A stretch of DNA of 14,140 nt from an uncultured Bdellovibrio sp. (lineage in GTDB: Bacteria; Bdellovibrionota; Bdellovibrionia; Bdellovibrionales; Bdellovibrionaceae): assembly GCA_946482355.1 (NCBI GenBank), contig CAMLRE010000012.1:1-14140 (forward strand), given 5' to 3'. Numbering within the stretch: the first letter of the stretch is position 1; each line of letters begins with the position of its first letter. Shown here in pieces: positions 12,993 through 14,140 of this stretch. The translations under genes and the position numbers were made by a program. Below the pieces are notes generated by a model. The model did no database searches and was not told the DNA's origin. It worked only from the letters and a program-made list of their open reading frames with translations.

Positions 12993-14108
12993 ATGACGGT
13001 CAAAGATAACTATATTCAGCATTTACGTTCACAGTTTCCAAGCATTCCGCTTGAAACGATGAATAATTTAATCTCAGAACAACTTATCTGCCCGCACCGT
13101 ATTACGCTGCCTAAAGACACTTTAACGAAGCTGCAATCAGAGATTAAGCAGCTTTATGCTTTACGTTCTTGGTCTGAAAAGAATTTAGGCGCGCAATTTG
13201 AAACTTTCGGTTTACCAAAGCCCGCAAATTATAGCGTATGCACAAGCTTTGATTTTCACTTAGTGAATGGTGATAAGCCTAAGTTAATTGAAATTAACAC
13301 GAACGCCGCGTTTTTAGCCTTAGGCTTAACGCTTTATGATTTCTGGAAAGTTCAGCCAGCCACAAACTTCACTTGGGAAAAACTTGTCGAAATGTTTCGT
13401 GAAGAATCAAAACTTGTGGGCCAGAAAGAAATCAATCTAGCGATCATGGATGAAAAACCATCTGATCAAAGATTGTTTATTGAATTCTTGGTTTATCAAG
13501 AAGCGTTTAAGAAAAATAATATTCCTTGTTCGATTATTGATGTTCACCAGGCCGCTGATTTAAAGCCTGAAACATTAATTTATAACCGCTACACTGATTT
13601 TTACTTAAAAGAGTCGCATTCAGCGCAGTTAAAATCTTTGTACAACGAAGGTAAATTACATTTATCTCCAACACCTTACGAATATTTCATGTTAGGCGAC
13701 AAACAAAGATTGTCTGACTGGCAAAAACAAAGCGAACTACCGGTTCCTGAAAGTTTATTAAAAATTTACGATTTAGCTGAAGCTGACAAAGACCAAGTTT
13801 GGTCTGAAAGAAAAAAACTTTTCTTTAAACCCAAAGCTTCGTTTGGAAGTAAGCAAGCTTACAACGGTGCAAGCATGTCGCGTAAAGTTTTTGACGAAGC
13901 TTTCGCCCAAGGCTTTGTGGCACAAGAGTATGCTCCACCACCTGAAGTTGATGTCTTACAAGACGGCCAAAATCTTCGTTTGAAGTACGATCTACGTTGT
14001 TACGCGTACAAAGATGAATTGCAGCTTGTGATCGCGCGCTTGTATCAAGGCCAGACCACCAATTTAAAAACTATTGGTGGTGGCTTTGCGATTGTTGATT
14101 TTGTTTAG
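12993..14108 (+). CDS. ATP-grasp-like protein of unknown substrate
   Basis: This protein of about 371 residues resembles ATP-grasp ligases, which join an acid to an amine or thiol using ATP. Visible parts, counted from the ATG at 12993, are: LIEINTNAAF near 99-108; FFKPKASFGSK at 277-287, like the nucleotide-binding Lys strand and flexible Gly-rich loop; QEYAPPPEV near 312, like the hinge after it; YDLRCYAY at 332-339; and ARLYQGQTTNLKTIGGGFA at 348-366, like the C-terminal metal and phosphate residues (Arg, Asn). The N-terminal half, with YNRYTDFYL near 197, is not recognised. A GTG at 12975 is an alternative start; neither start has a ribosome site. It is divergent from the xth gene with only about 50 bases between starts. 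Product unknown: peptide, glutathione-like or envelope modification are all possible. Confidence 0.7.
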   Translation: MTVKDNYIQHLRSQFPSIPLETMNNLISEQLICPHRITLPKDTLTKLQSEIKQLYALRSWSEKNLGAQFETFGLPKPANYSVCTSFDFHLVNGDKPKLIEINTNAAFLALGLTLYDFWKVQPATNFTWEKLVEMFREESKLVGQKEINLAIMDEKPSDQRLFIEFLVYQEAFKKNNIPCSIIDVHQAADLKPETLIYNRYTDFYLKESHSAQLKSLYNEGKLHLSPTPYEYFMLGDKQRLSDWQKQSELPVPESLLKIYDLAEADKDQVWSERKKLFFKPKASFGSKQAYNGASMSRKVFDEAFAQGFVAQEYAPPPEVDVLQDGQNLRLKYDLRCYAYKDELQLVIARLYQGQTTNLKTIGGGFAIVDFV

Positions 14109-14140
14109 GGATAATATTCTGGATTTGGATAATCAAAAAT

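Noticed and set aside
1..14140. CRISPR array, insertion sequence, tRNA or toxin-antitoxin pair
   Set aside because: I saw no regular direct repeats with spacers, no transposase or terminal repeats, no tRNA-like cloverleaf and no paired small toxin and antitoxin genes.

Overview
The window looks like an ordinary chromosomal stretch of an AT-rich Gram-negative bacterium. Several proteins carry Sec signal peptides, there is a YejB/YejE-type inner-membrane importer and a transpeptidase, and the DksA-like protein is a cysteine-poor form. The gene mix and the many small secreted proteins with no obvious relatives would fit a Bdellovibrio-like (Bdellovibrionota) genome, but that placement is inference; no rRNA or other phylogenetic marker is present. 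I see no prophage, insertion sequence, CRISPR array, tRNA or rRNA.

Layout. 1-873 (-): a secreted protein cut by the left edge, with a full metzincin-type zinc motif HExxHxxGxxH. 945-6381 (-): a tightly packed set in transcription order: peptide-binding protein, a hairpin plus terminator, then YejB-like and YejE-like permeases, a sugar-phosphate-type nucleotidyltransferase and a membrane-anchored protein. No ATPase is encoded with the permeases. A divergent region follows, and then 6597-8298 (+) holds a ureohydrolase (agmatinase/arginase family) one base upstream of rsmG. 8443-8982 (+) is a small secreted four-cysteine protein, ending at a strong bidirectional terminator shared with the convergent DksA/TraR-family gene (9060-9533, -). 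9809-10150 (-) is a small periplasmic helical protein. 10226-10855 (-) is a TetR regulator, divergent from a membrane-anchored penicillin-binding transpeptidase (10914-12242, +). 12169-12942 (-) is an exonuclease III gene interrupted by one in-frame TAA and overlapping the 3' end of the transpeptidase gene. 12993-14108 (+) is an ATP-grasp-like protein.

How they work together. The importer genes form one functional unit for peptide-like solutes. The internal terminator and a candidate separate promoter (possibly leaderless) for the permeases suggest that binding protein and permeases are made in different amounts. The TetR-transpeptidase pair is a plausible local regulatory circuit with an inverted repeat between the starts. 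The other genes look like unrelated housekeeping or envelope functions.

Most notable points: the single nonsense codon in an otherwise intact exonuclease III gene; the metzincin-like secreted protein; the zinc-poor DksA with an altered coiled-coil tip; and a perfect 17-bp palindrome upstream of dksA whose core recurs upstream of the metzincin-like gene. I did not find a convincing new multi-gene system.
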